A stretch of 64,000 bases of DNA from Pisolithus tinctorius (lineage: Eukaryota; Basidiomycota; Agaricomycetes; Boletales; Pisolithaceae), in assembly GCA_024663395.1 (NCBI GenBank), contig JANFAH010000102.1:62001-126000 (forward strand). The letters are read 5' to 3'. How positions within the stretch are numbered: the stretch's first letter is position 1; each line of letters starts with the position of its first letter. The notes below the pieces were generated by a model. It did not search any database, was not told where the DNA came from, and was given only the letters and a program-made list of their open reading frames with translations. Below are positions 21,732-32,373 of this stretch, one piece after another. Both the position numbers and the translations under genes were made by a program.

Positions 21732-24700
21732 CTACACGATATTAAATACTCTAACTTTGCTTTGAAGAATGCTGGCCGAGTCTACGGGCTGAGCAGTAAT
21801 GAAGGTAGAGGACGCAATCCTTTTGTACTGTGAGTGAGGCAGCTCGGTTAACAGAAGAGCATTAAATGGCCTCCCAAGTGTAAGAAGTAGCTGCTCTTCA
21901 TTCGCAGCATCTAATACGGCGGACTGACCCTTTGAGTGCCAGGGGCGAACGAGCTGCAGAGTACCCTGCGAGATTGTTGGATCTTCTAGCTTCTCTCGCA
22001 GTGTGATCACCACTGGCCTTAGACCGGATGCCTGGATTTTGTACATGTAACTCCGCGCCGATGGATCTTCCTCTGTCAGTTGAACCGCTGTCACACCGTG
22101 GGCAATGCATGGCAGTAAAAGGCTGCGATTGAGGAATCGTGGCAGGGGTGCTCTAGTGAATGAGTGGAAATCGTACACGTCGCCTGGTGCGTATGAATCT
22201 GGGGTTCGCAGCGGAACCGTCGGGGCGATGCCTGACGGTGTCAGGGGACGACTGAGAAATCGTGGGAGGAGCGACGCAGCGAGTGAGCTACACAGGTTAC
22301 GCAGTGCTTCGAATGATGAGAGGGCCACACTCGTCCCCGACGACTGTCCTTCTGCGATAGGTTGGTGTCGATGCGTTGGTAGCATTTGATACGCGGTGAT
22401 GTGAGCAGGGACACAGCTATGGAACGGTGACGATTCTCCGATCCAATCCAAAACCGAGATATCCCCAGACTGCGATATGATTTCGGCTAGGAGACGGCCA
22501 AGCGAGTGCTCTGCGGATTCACCATACAAAACGGGTAGATGAACATCAAAGATTCCAAAAAGTGAATACGCGATATCTTCGGGTCGAGTGGTGTGACGCG
22601 ATGACGCCCATTGCAGTCTGGAACGTGCATCATCCATGCCGGGAGAGAAGTTGGTGAGGAACCGCAATTCTATTTTGGTTGTCCTTTCCAGCTCTTCTAG
22701 TAGGGCGACATCGGCCTTATGGTTCGAAGACATTAGGTTCTTGTAAAGTGACCAATCTTGGGTGTAGAATACTACAGTTTGGGGAGCCAGTAGTTCTTGG
22801 AGGGTCCACCCGCGTCTGAACCATTCGCTGCTCCCGAGCGAACCGGTATTGGAAATGTCAGAAAGGTATACGATGGTTAAAGCCGACTGGCGATACCACG
22901 CGAACATTGATCCTATCGTTTCTTGCACCTCGGCACTGCTGTGTTTGTCGATGCAGCACGTGTCGCTCCATGCCCATAAGTAATCTCGCTCCAAAGCAAC
23001 ACGACAGAAGGCTTGGAGCTTTCCAAAGCCCCCCTTGGTTGACATACTATATATAGGGTGGCCCTCGACGTCGCGCAATGATGGCTCTGCTTCACCCCAG
23101 CGGTGGGAAAACATGGCGTACTGGAAATGTCTCGAGACATGAGTATGGATGATTTCCATTTGCTGGTCCCGGCCGCGTGTCGTGCACAAAGACTCCAGCC
23201 GTTTGTACTCTTGACTTTTCATAAAATGTGACACCTGTGCATCACGATTGCACAGGATGCCAGTAGGTGTGTGCAGCAGCCTGGTCGGCACGGTTTTGAG
23301 GGTTTCAAAAGCAACGTTACGGATGATTTGCTTAACGTCGAAGAGGGTGATACTTGAGGCATCAGAGGACATCATAGCAACTTGTGAGGTGAACTTCATT
23401 TGGAGGTAGGCCGTAAGACAGAGCCGGGACGCGTCGTAATCTGGATCCCCACGCACGAGTAATTGCAGGACTTCTTGTTCAAAGGCAATAGCGTCATCCA
23501 GATCAGCTGTTATGGGTTGTTGGCGAAACCGGTCGGCTAGGCACTGTGCAAGGTCGTGGAGGGATGAAGCACGATTGGGATGCCCGGTTGGGCGGAATTG
23601 AAGGATATATCGGTATAAAGTGATGGCCTCGTTCAGGTCAACGGTTGCGTGATGAGTTTGGAACCTGGCTCTATGGTAGTTCGCAAGGGCACATAAATTG
23701 TCTACCGCTCGACCAAGCATAACGGGTTCGTCCGAATTTGCCCCCTGGGCCAGCCTCTGAACCCATCCTGCAACGGAAACATCCTCGGAGGGTAATCGGA
23801 GCTCTAAAGCATACGTTGCAAAACAAATAGCGTTGTCTAAGTCAGTCATCGTGGCCTGTTTCTGAAACCTATCCCAGAGGGGTAATGAGAGCTCGAAAAG
23901 GGAAGAGGCAAGATCAGCCCTGCTTGTAGGACAGACTACCGATGCAACCTGATGAAGGGAATTTGCGTCGTGTGACCTGGGCACGTCAGGTTGTTTCTGA
24001 AACTTCTTCAAAAGGTCACGGGCAAGATTGCAAAGAACTACGGCACGATCGGGATGCCCCGGCGGACAGAGCTCTAGCGCTGTACGTCCGAGTGTGATGG
24101 CTTCTTCCAAGTCATCGACCACCCCCTGCTTATCACGTCTATTCGACAGACAGAGGGCAAGTTCACGGAGTGATGAAGGATGATCAGGATGTCCAGAGGG
24201 ACGTAATCCCAAAGCTGTACGGTGCAGTTCGATTGCTTCCTCCAAGTCGTGCATCACAGCCTTTTTCGCGAACCTCCTCCTGAGGTCGCAAGCAAGGTTG
24301 TAGAGAGATATGCCATGACCGGGATCCCCTGGTGGACAGAGCTCTAGTGCTGCGCGTCCAAGCCTGATGGCTTCTTCCAAGTCATCGACTACCCCTTTGT
24401 TGTCGTATCTATTCGATAGACAGAGCGCAAGTTCACGAAGCGACGAGGGACGATCAGGATGTCCAGAGGGATGTAGTTCCAAAGCCGCCCGGCGCAGCTC
24501 AATTGCCTCCTCTAAGTCCTGCATCACAGCCTTTTTCGCAAACCTCTTCCTGAGGTCGCGAGCAAGAGTGTGGAGAGATTCACCACGACTGGAATGCCCC
24601 AGTGGACGGAGCTCTAGTGCTGCACGTCCAAGCATGATAGCTTCTTCCAAATCATCAACTGCCCCCAGTTCGTCGTGTCTACTTGAGAGACAGAGAGCAA

Positions 24701-25463
24701 GTTCATGGAGTGTTGAGGATCGATCATCTCTTGCGGGACGCAGTTCCAAAGCTGGACGGAGCAGCTCAATCGCCTCCTCCAAGTCGCAGAGTGCAGCTTT
24801 TTGTGCGAACTTCTTCCTGAGGTCGCAGGCAAGGTTGTAAAGAGATTCGCCATGATCAAGATGCCCTCGTGGACAAAGCTCGAGTTGTGCACGTCTAAGG
24901 GTCACGACTTCTTCCAGGTCATTAACTTCCCCCTGATTTTTATATCTACTCGAGAGACAGAAAACAAGTTGACGGAGCGATGAAGACCGACGTGGATGCC
25001 CAGGCGGACGTAGTTCCAAAGCTGCGTGGTACAGCTCAATCGCTTCTTCCAAGTCACGGGTTGCAGCCTGTTTCACGAACCTCATCCTGATTCGGTAAGC
25101 GAGGTTGAAAAGAGATGTATCACGGCTGGGATGCCCTGGTGGACGGAGTTCTAGTGACTCACGTCCGAGCGTGATGGATTCCTCCAAGTCATCGATTCCC
25201 CCCTGCTTTTCATATCTGGTTGACAAACAGAAAGCAAGCTCGTTGAGTGACAAGGACCGCTTGTCATTCTTAACTGGCCGGAGTTCCAAAGCCTCGCGGT
25301 GCAAAGTGATTGCCTCGTTTAAGTCCTCGATTTCACTATCTTTGTCGTACCTGTCGCAGAGGGCGTACGCTAGGTCGTAGAGGGCGACATCTCGGCCATC
25401 TTCGCCTGGACCGCAGCGGTCCAACTTTGCTCGCCTGCGGGAAACATCGTCTGCTGAAGACAT
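21732..25463 (-). CDS. TPR-repeat HET-domain protein
   Basis: Single open frame of 1243 residues without introns, ATG at 25463. Residues from about 20 to 720 are tetratricopeptide-like repeats of about 45 residues. Between about 90 and 490 they alternate in two types, one ending a unit with LELRPSGHP, the other with LELCPPGHP, so the true period is about 90 residues (270 bp), and neighbouring copies are very alike even at DNA level. Residues about 781-900 form a HET domain: YAMFSHRWGE, DYLWAWSDTCCIDKHSSAEV, SMFAWYRQSALTIVYLSD and RGWTLQELLAPQTV. A DUF8212-like extension follows (RPEDIAYSLFGIFDVHLPVL). HET domains trigger incompatibility cell death in filamentous fungi, and TPR arrays serve as sensors in fungal NLR-like proteins; a surveillance role is inferred, not shown. 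Confidence 0.9.
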   Translation of the reverse strand: MSSADDVSRRRAKLDRCGPGEDGRDVALYDLAYALCDRYDKDSEIEDLNEAITLHREALELRPVKNDKRSLSLNELAFCLSTRYEKQGGIDDLEESITLGRESLELRPPGHPSRDTSLFNLAYRIRMRFVKQAATRDLEEAIELYHAALELRPPGHPRRSSSLRQLVFCLSSRYKNQGEVNDLEEVVTLRRAQLELCPRGHLDHGESLYNLACDLRKKFAQKAALCDLEEAIELLRPALELRPARDDRSSTLHELALCLSSRHDELGAVDDLEEAIMLGRAALELRPLGHSSRGESLHTLARDLRKRFAKKAVMQDLEEAIELRRAALELHPSGHPDRPSSLRELALCLSNRYDNKGVVDDLEEAIRLGRAALELCPPGDPGHGISLYNLACDLRRRFAKKAVMHDLEEAIELHRTALGLRPSGHPDHPSSLRELALCLSNRRDKQGVVDDLEEAITLGRTALELCPPGHPDRAVVLCNLARDLLKKFQKQPDVPRSHDANSLHQVASVVCPTSRADLASSLFELSLPLWDRFQKQATMTDLDNAICFATYALELRLPSEDVSVAGWVQRLAQGANSDEPVMLGRAVDNLCALANYHRARFQTHHATVDLNEAITLYRYILQFRPTGHPNRASSLHDLAQCLADRFRQQPITADLDDAIAFEQEVLQLLVRGDPDYDASRLCLTAYLQMKFTSQVAMMSSDASSITLFDVKQIIRNVAFETLKTVPTRLLHTPTGILCNRDAQVSHFMKSQEYKRLESLCTTRGRDQQMEIIHTHVSRHFQYAMFSHRWGEAEPSLRDVEGHPIYSMSTKGGFGKLQAFCRVALERDYLWAWSDTCCIDKHSSAEVQETIGSMFAWYRQSALTIVYLSDISNTGSLGSSEWFRRGWTLQELLAPQTVVFYTQDWSLYKNLMSSNHKADVALLEELERTTKIELRFLTNFSPGMDDARSRLQWASSRHTTRPEDIAYSLFGIFDVHLPVLYGESAEHSLGRLLAEIISQSGDISVLDWIGESSPFHSCVPAHITAYQMLPTHRHQPIAEGQSSGTSVALSSFEALRNLCSSLAASLLPRFLSRPLTPSGIAPTVPLRTPDSYAPGDVYDFHSFTRAPLPRFLNRSLLLPCIAHGVTAVQLTEEDPSARSYMYKIQASGLRPVVITLREKLEDPTISQGTLQLVRPWHSKGQSAVLDAANEEQLLLTLGRPFNALLLTELPHSQYKRIASSTFITAQPVDSASILQSKVRVFNIV

Positions 25464-26543
25464 TGAATGCAGTTACACCGGGATGATATACACAGCGGAA
25501 ATGGTTCTGCCTTCATACCAAGTTCGGTGATCAATTTCAATAAGACAGAGACAGCTGAACCCTACATTACCCTTAGAAACAACAAATAAAGAGGGTGAAC
25601 AACCTTGCGTGTTAGAATGCTATTCGAATCAGGGAGGCTAATTGAACAGCGCAAAAGAAGCCGAGGTGAAGACACGGAGTGTAGCGCAGGCAATCTTGTG
25701 CGTCTGTATAACTACTCCAAGGACGGGCAGAGAGTCAGCAGTGATGTTGACAAATGTGACTCTATCGCAGATCCCGGAGCTCTCTGAGTTCACCGAGGAC
25801 GACGAGGGCGACGCCAACGACTCCGAGTTCGACCTTCTCTGACGCGGCTCAGATAACACTACACGGACGTCAATCCACAAACGCGGCGATGGACCGCACA
25901 GTACTCACGGGTAGGTGCGAAGCAAGTTGGTGGGGAAGGCGAGAGGAAATTCGGCTTTACTGCTTGAGCAAGTAGCGAAAGGCCCAGGATTGCCGCCCAT
26001 GCCGTACGTGCATTGGAAACCGGTGCTGTGACGACTGGCGAGCAATGCAACAAGTATACAGTACAGTTGCTCATAATGCATAGTTGTTTCTTTCCATTAT
26101 TAGATTGTTGCAGTACCAGATGTCAGTTTCTGCTGGTCCGAAGTTATGCATGATGAGAAACTGTGCTGTATACCAATACCGAGGAATTGCGGGCACAGGC
26201 ATCATATGTCGAGGATTCGTTTACAGTCCAGCAAAATCTCAGGAAGCAAGTCGCGTATCCCCTTCTCCCATACTTCTCATCATTTGACCCGCACGGCTTC
26301 CTGGTTTCCAAGAAAAACTTGGATGAGCGAGGGGACCCCCGGCCAGACCAGGACACTGCAATAGGGCGGGCTCGTCCCAGGCTGACTGTAATATGCCAGC
26401 TATTGATTATCCACCTAGCTAAAGATGACATTGCCATCCCCCCACTAGGAAATGCGACGATCCACGCCGCAAAGTTCTGCCCGGAGCTAGGTTTCGGTCG
26501 AAGGACGTCAGGGACGCATGCTTCCTATCTACTTATCTCCCAC
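25464..26543. other. Region between HET gene and second adenosine kinase
   Basis: About 1 kb with no supported gene. A short plus-strand frame ending at 25842 has an acidic end (ELSEFTEDDEGDANDSEFDL) that looks coding-like, but it lacks a convincing start or partner exons. The segment must contain the promoters of both the HET gene and the kinase copy. Confidence 0.45.
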
Positions 26544-27895
26544 ATGGCTACCGTACCAACATACAAGCTGTTCTGCATTGGAAACCCTCTGTTGGACATC
26601 CAGGTCAGGGATGGGGAAGCGCTACTCGAGAAATACGGTCTCAAAGCTAACGATGCCGTTCTGGCAGAGGAAAGGCATATGCCGATGTACGTCCAGCCAA
26701 GCGCTCATTCGTAATCAATCAATACTGACAACCACCTCCTCAGGTATGACGAGCTCGTCCAGAATTACCCCGTTACATATGTCGCTGGAGGAGGGTCTCA
26801 GAACGCTGCTAGAGCCGCTGCTGTGAGGTTATATCCAGTAATCAGCGCCTCGGGGCCGCCCTGTCTAACAGTTTCACTTGGGCCCTTAGTATGTTCTGCT
26901 CCCTGACTCCGTCGTCTACGTCGGGTGTGTGGGTGACGACGAGTTCGCAGACCGACTTCGCGCTGCGAACAAACGAGAAGGTCTCCACGACCGTTATCTC
27001 GTTAAAACGGGAGAGAAAACAGGCGCCTGTGCTGTTATACTAACTGGTCATCACCGGTGAGTGTGCGGAGTCGTAACCTTTCCTGCACACGTAACCAACT
27101 TAGTCGAGTCCAGGTCCCTCGTTCCAACTCTACGAGCTGCAGAGAAGTTCGAGAAATCACACCTCTCGTCACCAGAAGTGGCGCCTCTGGTGGATGCCGC
27201 CGGATATATCTACGTGGATGGCTACTTCCTCACACATGGCACGGAGTCTGTGCTTGAGATCGGAAAAAAGGCAGCAGCAGCCTCTAAGGTAAGTACATAC
27301 TACTTCGTCCCAAAGGTCAAGCCTACATCTTTGGGGCCGCTGAAACTCTCTGACAGATGTTCGCACTGAACCTCGCCGCGCCTTTCATTGCACAGTCCTT
27401 CATTACTCAACTACAGAGTGTCCTTCCCTACTGCGACATCATCATCGGGAACGAGACTGAGGCCGAAGCATATGCCTCCGCGACGGGTCTTCCGGAACCT
27501 AAGAACCTCGTCCTAACTGCCAGAGCTATCGCACTCTTGCCGAAAGCGAACCCGAAACAGCCGCGTATCGTCGTCATTACACGTGGACCCGAACCGACTG
27601 TGCTCGTGTCTAGCGTAGATTCAGACGATGTCAAGGTGTATAAAGTGACACCAATTCCCGATAGCCTGATCGTAGACACCAATGGTACTGGCGATGCATT
27701 CGCGGGGGGCTTCCTCGGTGCCCTCATTGCGGGCAAGAACCTTGACGAATGTGTTGAGGTCGGACACAAGATGGGTGCCATGTGTGTCCAGATGGTATTT
27801 CTTCCACACACCCTTGTCAGTGTTCTTAGATGTTGATGACATGTGCCGCATAGGTTGGTCCTCAATTCAAGTGGCCGAAAGTCCAGATTCTCTGA
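26544..27895 (+). CDS. Adenosine kinase, copy 2
   Basis: Paralogue of the kinase at 19989. Six exons (26544-26686, 26744-26822, 26890-27056, 27114-27288, 27357-27794, 27854-27895) match copy 1 in number, phase and nearly every length (first exon three bases longer), giving 347 residues. Motifs are kept: GNPLLDIQV, VAGGGSQNAARAAAYVLL, NETEAEAYASATGL and the C-terminal VGPQFKWPKVQIL. One notable change: the anion-hole motif reads DTNGTGDAF instead of DTNGAGDAF; the catalytic Asp remains. Introns have diverged and the neighbouring genes are not duplicated, so the copy arose by a local duplication of little more than the gene. Likely still functional, but altered kinetics are possible. Confidence 0.94.
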
Positions 27896-28425
27896 TTTTC
27901 GCAAGGGCATCCCCATACACATGGGCATTGTCTCCAACGCATCCCGTCTATTTTGCATAGATACCACGTTCTCCGAGACATTTTAGCATTTTGGTCTTCT
28001 TATTCCCAGCTATATCAGTGTCACATTGTCGAAAGCGGATGCATTTCCAGTGTAAAGCCAGTGTATACAACCGATAAAGAACTAGGAATCGTAAAGCGTG
28101 CGCCTATTATACTTAGAGGAACGTTATTAACCGACGAAAATTGATCATTATATAAAATCCTGATGATGAAACACGGATACGTGCGAATCTGTCAATGCGT
28201 GAAAAATCCCGCAAAAGCGCAGGGAGAATGATGTATGCATGGTACGTAGAATCAATGAGTGTCGTACAGTCTCATGAAGGAGACGGAGAAGCTAGCGATT
28301 CCTGTTTCAGGACGTGCAGCATTAGATCGAGCACCGTGACCTTCGTGTCGTTTACACTAACCTGCGTCAACAACTCAGCTGACAGACGTGTCAGAAGATA
28401 ACGCAAGCATGAAAGGAGATATAGA
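27896..28425. other. Gap downstream of adenosine kinase copy 2
   Basis: No supported gene. Small frames on plus (27953-28144, 28195-28401) have no domain, codon or splice support. The 3' ends of the kinase and of the zinc finger gene converge here. Confidence 0.45.
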
Positions 28426-30066
28426 CTAACCCGGGTTCAACATCGGCTCCCCGTCTTCTGTCAACATCTGCTCCATTTCAGGGGGATACTGTATCGTCGA
28501 GTCTGGTGACGCATACGCAGGGTTTGGAGTGTCGTCAGTCGGAGGTATCCCCCCCACTGCCGTACTCGCAGAGGACCCATCCTGTGTACTCGGCTCCGAA
28601 TCTCCGGAGACATCTCCAACCTCGATCTGCCCATTTGGAGGTGGCAAATCGGTCTTCCCTCCGGAACTCACTGAAGATCCCCTATTTTCAGACGCGGACT
28701 TGAGCACTGCATCTACAACTCCCCCCAATGCTGCTGGTGCCTTGGCATCTGGACGGCTTTCATCCAGAGAAGCACCCATGTCTAACGACGGGTCGATGAC
28801 GGGTACTGTACTCGGCGTTTCCGAGTTTCCATCGCCATGATCCGCGCCGACATTGCCCGTTACAGCGGGGCTTGCCGTACGCGAAGACGACGAGTCAGCC
28901 TGATGCGGGGACCCTGCACTGTTTGGTGATTGATGTTGATGTTGCAGTGGAAGGGGAGGCGAAACCAAGTCAAGGTGAGGTGGTACAGTGCTAGATCGGT
29001 AATACGGCGAGGGGTAATATGCTGGATGAGGGGGTGGATAGCCCATTGCAATTATGTGTGGAGGAGGTGGCGGAATCTGTGATCCATCACCCCACGGGGG
29101 ATGGTGCGGGTGCGTCCAGGGCGGTTGATGTAGGCGAGCAGCGGATGTGGGAAGGCCAATCGGAGGGGGGTACTGTCCGTCGACAAGTAGGTTGCATGGC
29201 ATTAACACTGCATAAATGGTATGGTCAGGTATGTGCGATGGAGTGACCAAAAGACTATACATACTTCCTGGTAGTGTGTGTTGCCGGTAGTAGGTTTGAG
29301 GTCCGCCAGGAGGTACGGAAGTTTGAGGAACAGACACGGAAGAGTGGGCTGAGGGGTTATCCCTACCCTTGGATGTAGATCTGCTACGGCTCTTTGGCTT
29401 CGAACTTGATGATTGCAGATTCTCGGGCGTCATGCCGTTCTTCCTCTCGGGGTCTGAAGGTTCGATCACGACGCCGTTGTGTCTAAACACACACATAAGC
29501 CTTTGTCAAACGAATGCGCCAACTAGAATGAACCTTGATTTCTGATGTCTCCGAAGGGCGTCCGTCTAATACCTGGGCGTTAGCCCAGTCTCAGTGAAAT
29601 GCACGTCGCGAGACTCACCCGGGTGAACGCAGCATCACATTGGGGGCAAGCGCTAGTGGTCACTGACTCAAGCCCCACCCTGCAGGTACAATGTTACAGT
29701 GAAAGAACTCACAATGAGGGTGGAGAATGCAATTTCGTCGTGCGTTGGTGTCGCTTGAGATCTGCCTCTCTTGCAAATGTCTTTCCGCATCCACTAATCT
29801 TGCATGCCCACACTGCGGATTCGACCGTTGGTTTCTTCTTCAATACCGAATCCTCGGTCGAAGGTGTCGCCTTCCTCTTGTGTGACTCCTTTTTCTCGAC
29901 GGACTATTAAATACAGGATTTGGCAAGTTGGCGATAGGGGAACGCAGACGAATACATCGTAAGCGCGTCATGTCCATGTCCAACGGAGAATAGTTCAGGT
30001 CGTTGTAGGCTAAATGGAGAGTTCAGGAAAGGCGCCACGCACTGTCTGCTTCGTCTGTCGGACCAT
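28426..30066 (-). CDS. C2H2 zinc finger transcription factor
   Basis: Putative DNA-binding regulator. Six exons on minus are proposed: 30066-30043, 29903-29713, 29652-29619, 29565-29534, 29482-29265 and 29207-28426, all in phase, 426 residues. Two adjacent C2H2 fingers lie near the N-terminus: residues about 42-67 (WACKISGCGKTFAREADLKR, C-x4-C-x12-H-x6-H) and 74-95 (CPQCDAAFTRTDALRRHQKS, C-x2-C-x12-H-x4-H). The second finger is split by an intron. The rest is disordered: a Ser/Lys patch, then Pro/His/Tyr-rich and Ser/Gly-rich stretches with an acidic end, as in many activators. The first eight-codon exon and the third acceptor (chosen so that FACPQC is formed) are the least certain parts. The 57-bp last intron is a multiple of three and could be retained. 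Confidence 0.82.
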
Positions 30067-30399
30067 CTTCCGATCCTTCTGTCTTTCTTTCGCAAGGTGC
30101 CGCTTAGTACGGATACGAATCCCAATCGCAGTTGCCAATCACCCCCACAAAAATGAAAATATCAAGTTTCGCTGTGTCTACTGACCACGACGCGGCCAAG
30201 TTCCCGTTAGTGGGGACTTGTTTATGCTGCTGTGGCGGGGGGGTGGCTGACCCAGGGGGATTAACGAATTTATCTGGTGGCTCTCGTTGGCGGGTGGATG
30301 TGGGGGAGACAAACAATCCGAGTACATGGGAATTCTAGTCTACTGTTGATTAGTAAGAGCGACTTCTATGGACATCTTATCTACGATTCCTTGACTATA

Positions 30400-31829
30400 C
30401 TAGAATATCGCCTCCTCTTCTAGGGCCTCATGCCTTGCTTCTGCGTCCTTCTCCTTAGAGATATCTTCAACGTCTCTAACAGGGAAAATCAGTATGTTAG
30501 TTAAGGGCCGTCACAAAAAAAGACCTTACACCGTAGTTGGAACCACACCATTCTCGGGAGCGGTGATTGCAGACTTTGGTCCATCGAAATATCCCGGTAG
30601 CCGTGTCCCGTCTGGAGCAATTCCACAGTGGCTGTAAGTTACATGAGGGGGATCAGTCGACCTCACGCGTGGGGATATCAACGCACTCTACAACCTGCTT
30701 CCAGTACGACTCGTAATCAAACTCGTATTCGTAAGCTCCTCCAAATTCGGAGTCCAGCTGAGACTCGGGAATAAGTTCCGTGACGACCGGATTGAAACGC
30801 ATCTAGGACAATGGAATCAGACCAGACTGCTTTTGGAGAACAACGAGAAGCTCGCCTTATCACGCGTGACGGGGTCTAGGAAAGGTGCAATGCCCTTGTA
30901 GAAGAAATTGAGGATAAAGGGGAGATTGACGATGATAGCACGTCCCAGTGTCTCGACGTAGTGTTGTTGGAGGATGCTGAGGACCTACCTTTCGTTTGGT
31001 AACCGCTTTTTTTTTTACACCCAATGAAAGGATCGCCCACCTTAATTGCAACGGATACAGAAGGATTCGTGCGAAGAGTTGCTGTCTTATAATCCACAAA
31101 AATGACGAGGGTCTCTTGACCTGCAGGCATCATATCCTTTGCCCGTTCTCTATCGAAATGTAAGAAAGTAGGGAGAATGAGCAGAGACAACTTACAACCA
31201 CCACACAAGGTGCCTCAGCTGGCGAGGACTCGTTTCGGTATTTTCACGACCAGGACGCATGTAAATGATGGGACGTCCGTCTTTGTCGAATCCATTCAAG
31301 AGACTCGACACGTTCCTTTCAGCCCCCCGAACAAACGGCCAAGGCAGACATTCTCGAAGGACTTACATCTTACCGGTCTCGCTCTCGATTTTGACCTGCA
31401 AATACGTCGGTAGTGAGATCACGCATCACCGCCACGCAACTTTCAGGGACGCCAACCTCGTCAGGGGGAATAAGGTCAGGCTTGAATTCCCTCCTCCATT
31501 CGAGTGTCCCTTTTATTCGTTTCTGCGCGTCGTTCATTTTCCACTTGGCAGCCCGCATGTACCGGGGTATAGTGTCTGGCTTGTTCAGCCACCGGAGTTC
31601 CCAGTTGTAGTATGAGTCTGACTCCGGAAGGACGAGTGAGTGTGCATACTTGATCCGTATCCATTAAGAAAATCCGTGAAACGATTAGCATTGAAACAAG
31701 TCGCTCCCCATGCGCGCTTACCTGACGAAGTTCCTCTATTTGAGCGGTCTGCTCTTCAGAGTAGACGTGGATAGGTCTAATGACCGTGCCCGGGTCTGGA
31801 AATAAATGGATGCTAGTGGTCCTGGCCAT
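30400..31829 (-). CDS. SEC14-like CRAL-TRIO lipid-transfer protein
   Basis: Cytosolic lipid-binding protein of the Sec14 family, which exchanges phosphatidylinositol and other lipids between membranes. Nine small exons (31829-31722, 31648-31457, 31395-31367, 31303-31196, 31149-31041, 30984-30856, 30802-30687, 30631-30530, 30475-30400) join in frame to 322 residues. Seen in order: CRAL-TRIO N-terminal helices (YMRAAKWKMNDAQKRIKGTL), NGFDKDGRPIIYMRPGRENT, a lipid-pocket core (LVIFVDYKTATLRTNPSVSV, LGRAIIVNLPFILNFFYKGI) and a lid (FLDPVTRDKMRFN). The C-terminus has WKQVVDHCGIAPDGT and an acidic tail. The intron after FLDPVTRDK starts with GC rather than GT. The gene is divergent from NOP10 with 239 bases between starts. 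Confidence 0.9.
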
Positions 31830-32068
31830 CTCCAGTCAGCAGAGGTAGCTAAACGGTCCAAGTCCAAAGTATTAGGGAGAGCGGGAGGTCGCTCATGTAG
31901 CACACAGCCCGGTGAGAATAGTATTACGGAGACGCGTCTTTGCCAAGCTTTGCCACCTTCGTGCCGTTCAGATTAGCATGCTGACGTCATCGCCACCCGT
32001 GGGAACTCTGCACACTTGCCGCTACTCGTCGACGTTCGCTGAGCAGCCGCCATCATCAAACTCCAGCC

Positions 32069-32373
32069 ATGCATTTGATGTATACCCTTGACGAGAACGG
32101 AAACAGGGTTTATACCCTCAAAGTACGTCGGTGACTTTTTTAACGTACGGCTGAGAGCTTGTCTCACTGTCGTTCCAGAAATTGACCGACAAGGGTAGCA
32201 TCACTAAATCAGCGCACCCAGGTGTGTTCAAGTCCGTATTATAAACCTTTCTTCTCACATCCTAGGGGCCTCTAGCGCGATTTTCGCCTGATGACAAGTA
32301 CTCACGACATCGCGTCACCATCAAAAAACGCTATGGCGTGCTCCCAACCCAGTTGCCTTCTAAACCCATGTAA
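32069..32373 (+). CDS. NOP10: H/ACA ribonucleoprotein subunit Nop10
   Basis: Core protein of H/ACA snoRNPs, bound to the pseudouridine synthase Cbf5, acting in rRNA pseudouridylation and processing in the nucleolus. Three exons (32069-32122, 32179-32221, 32276-32373) give exactly 64 residues, the family length. The sequence begins [19 protein letters not shown] and contains [20 protein letters not shown] and [19 protein letters not shown], almost the textbook eukaryotic form. The acceptor at 32275 (CTCTAG) was preferred over 32264 because it restores HPARFSPDD. A divergent promoter is shared with the CRAL-TRIO gene. Confidence 0.97.

Noticed and set aside
21732..25463. HET gene repeats as a CRISPR-like or satellite array
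   Set aside because: The 270-bp periodicity is coding: it preserves frame and encodes TPR helices.
25642..25842. Small acidic plus frame between the HET gene and kinase copy 2
   Set aside because: The acidic end looks coding, but there is no convincing start, partner exon or known relative.
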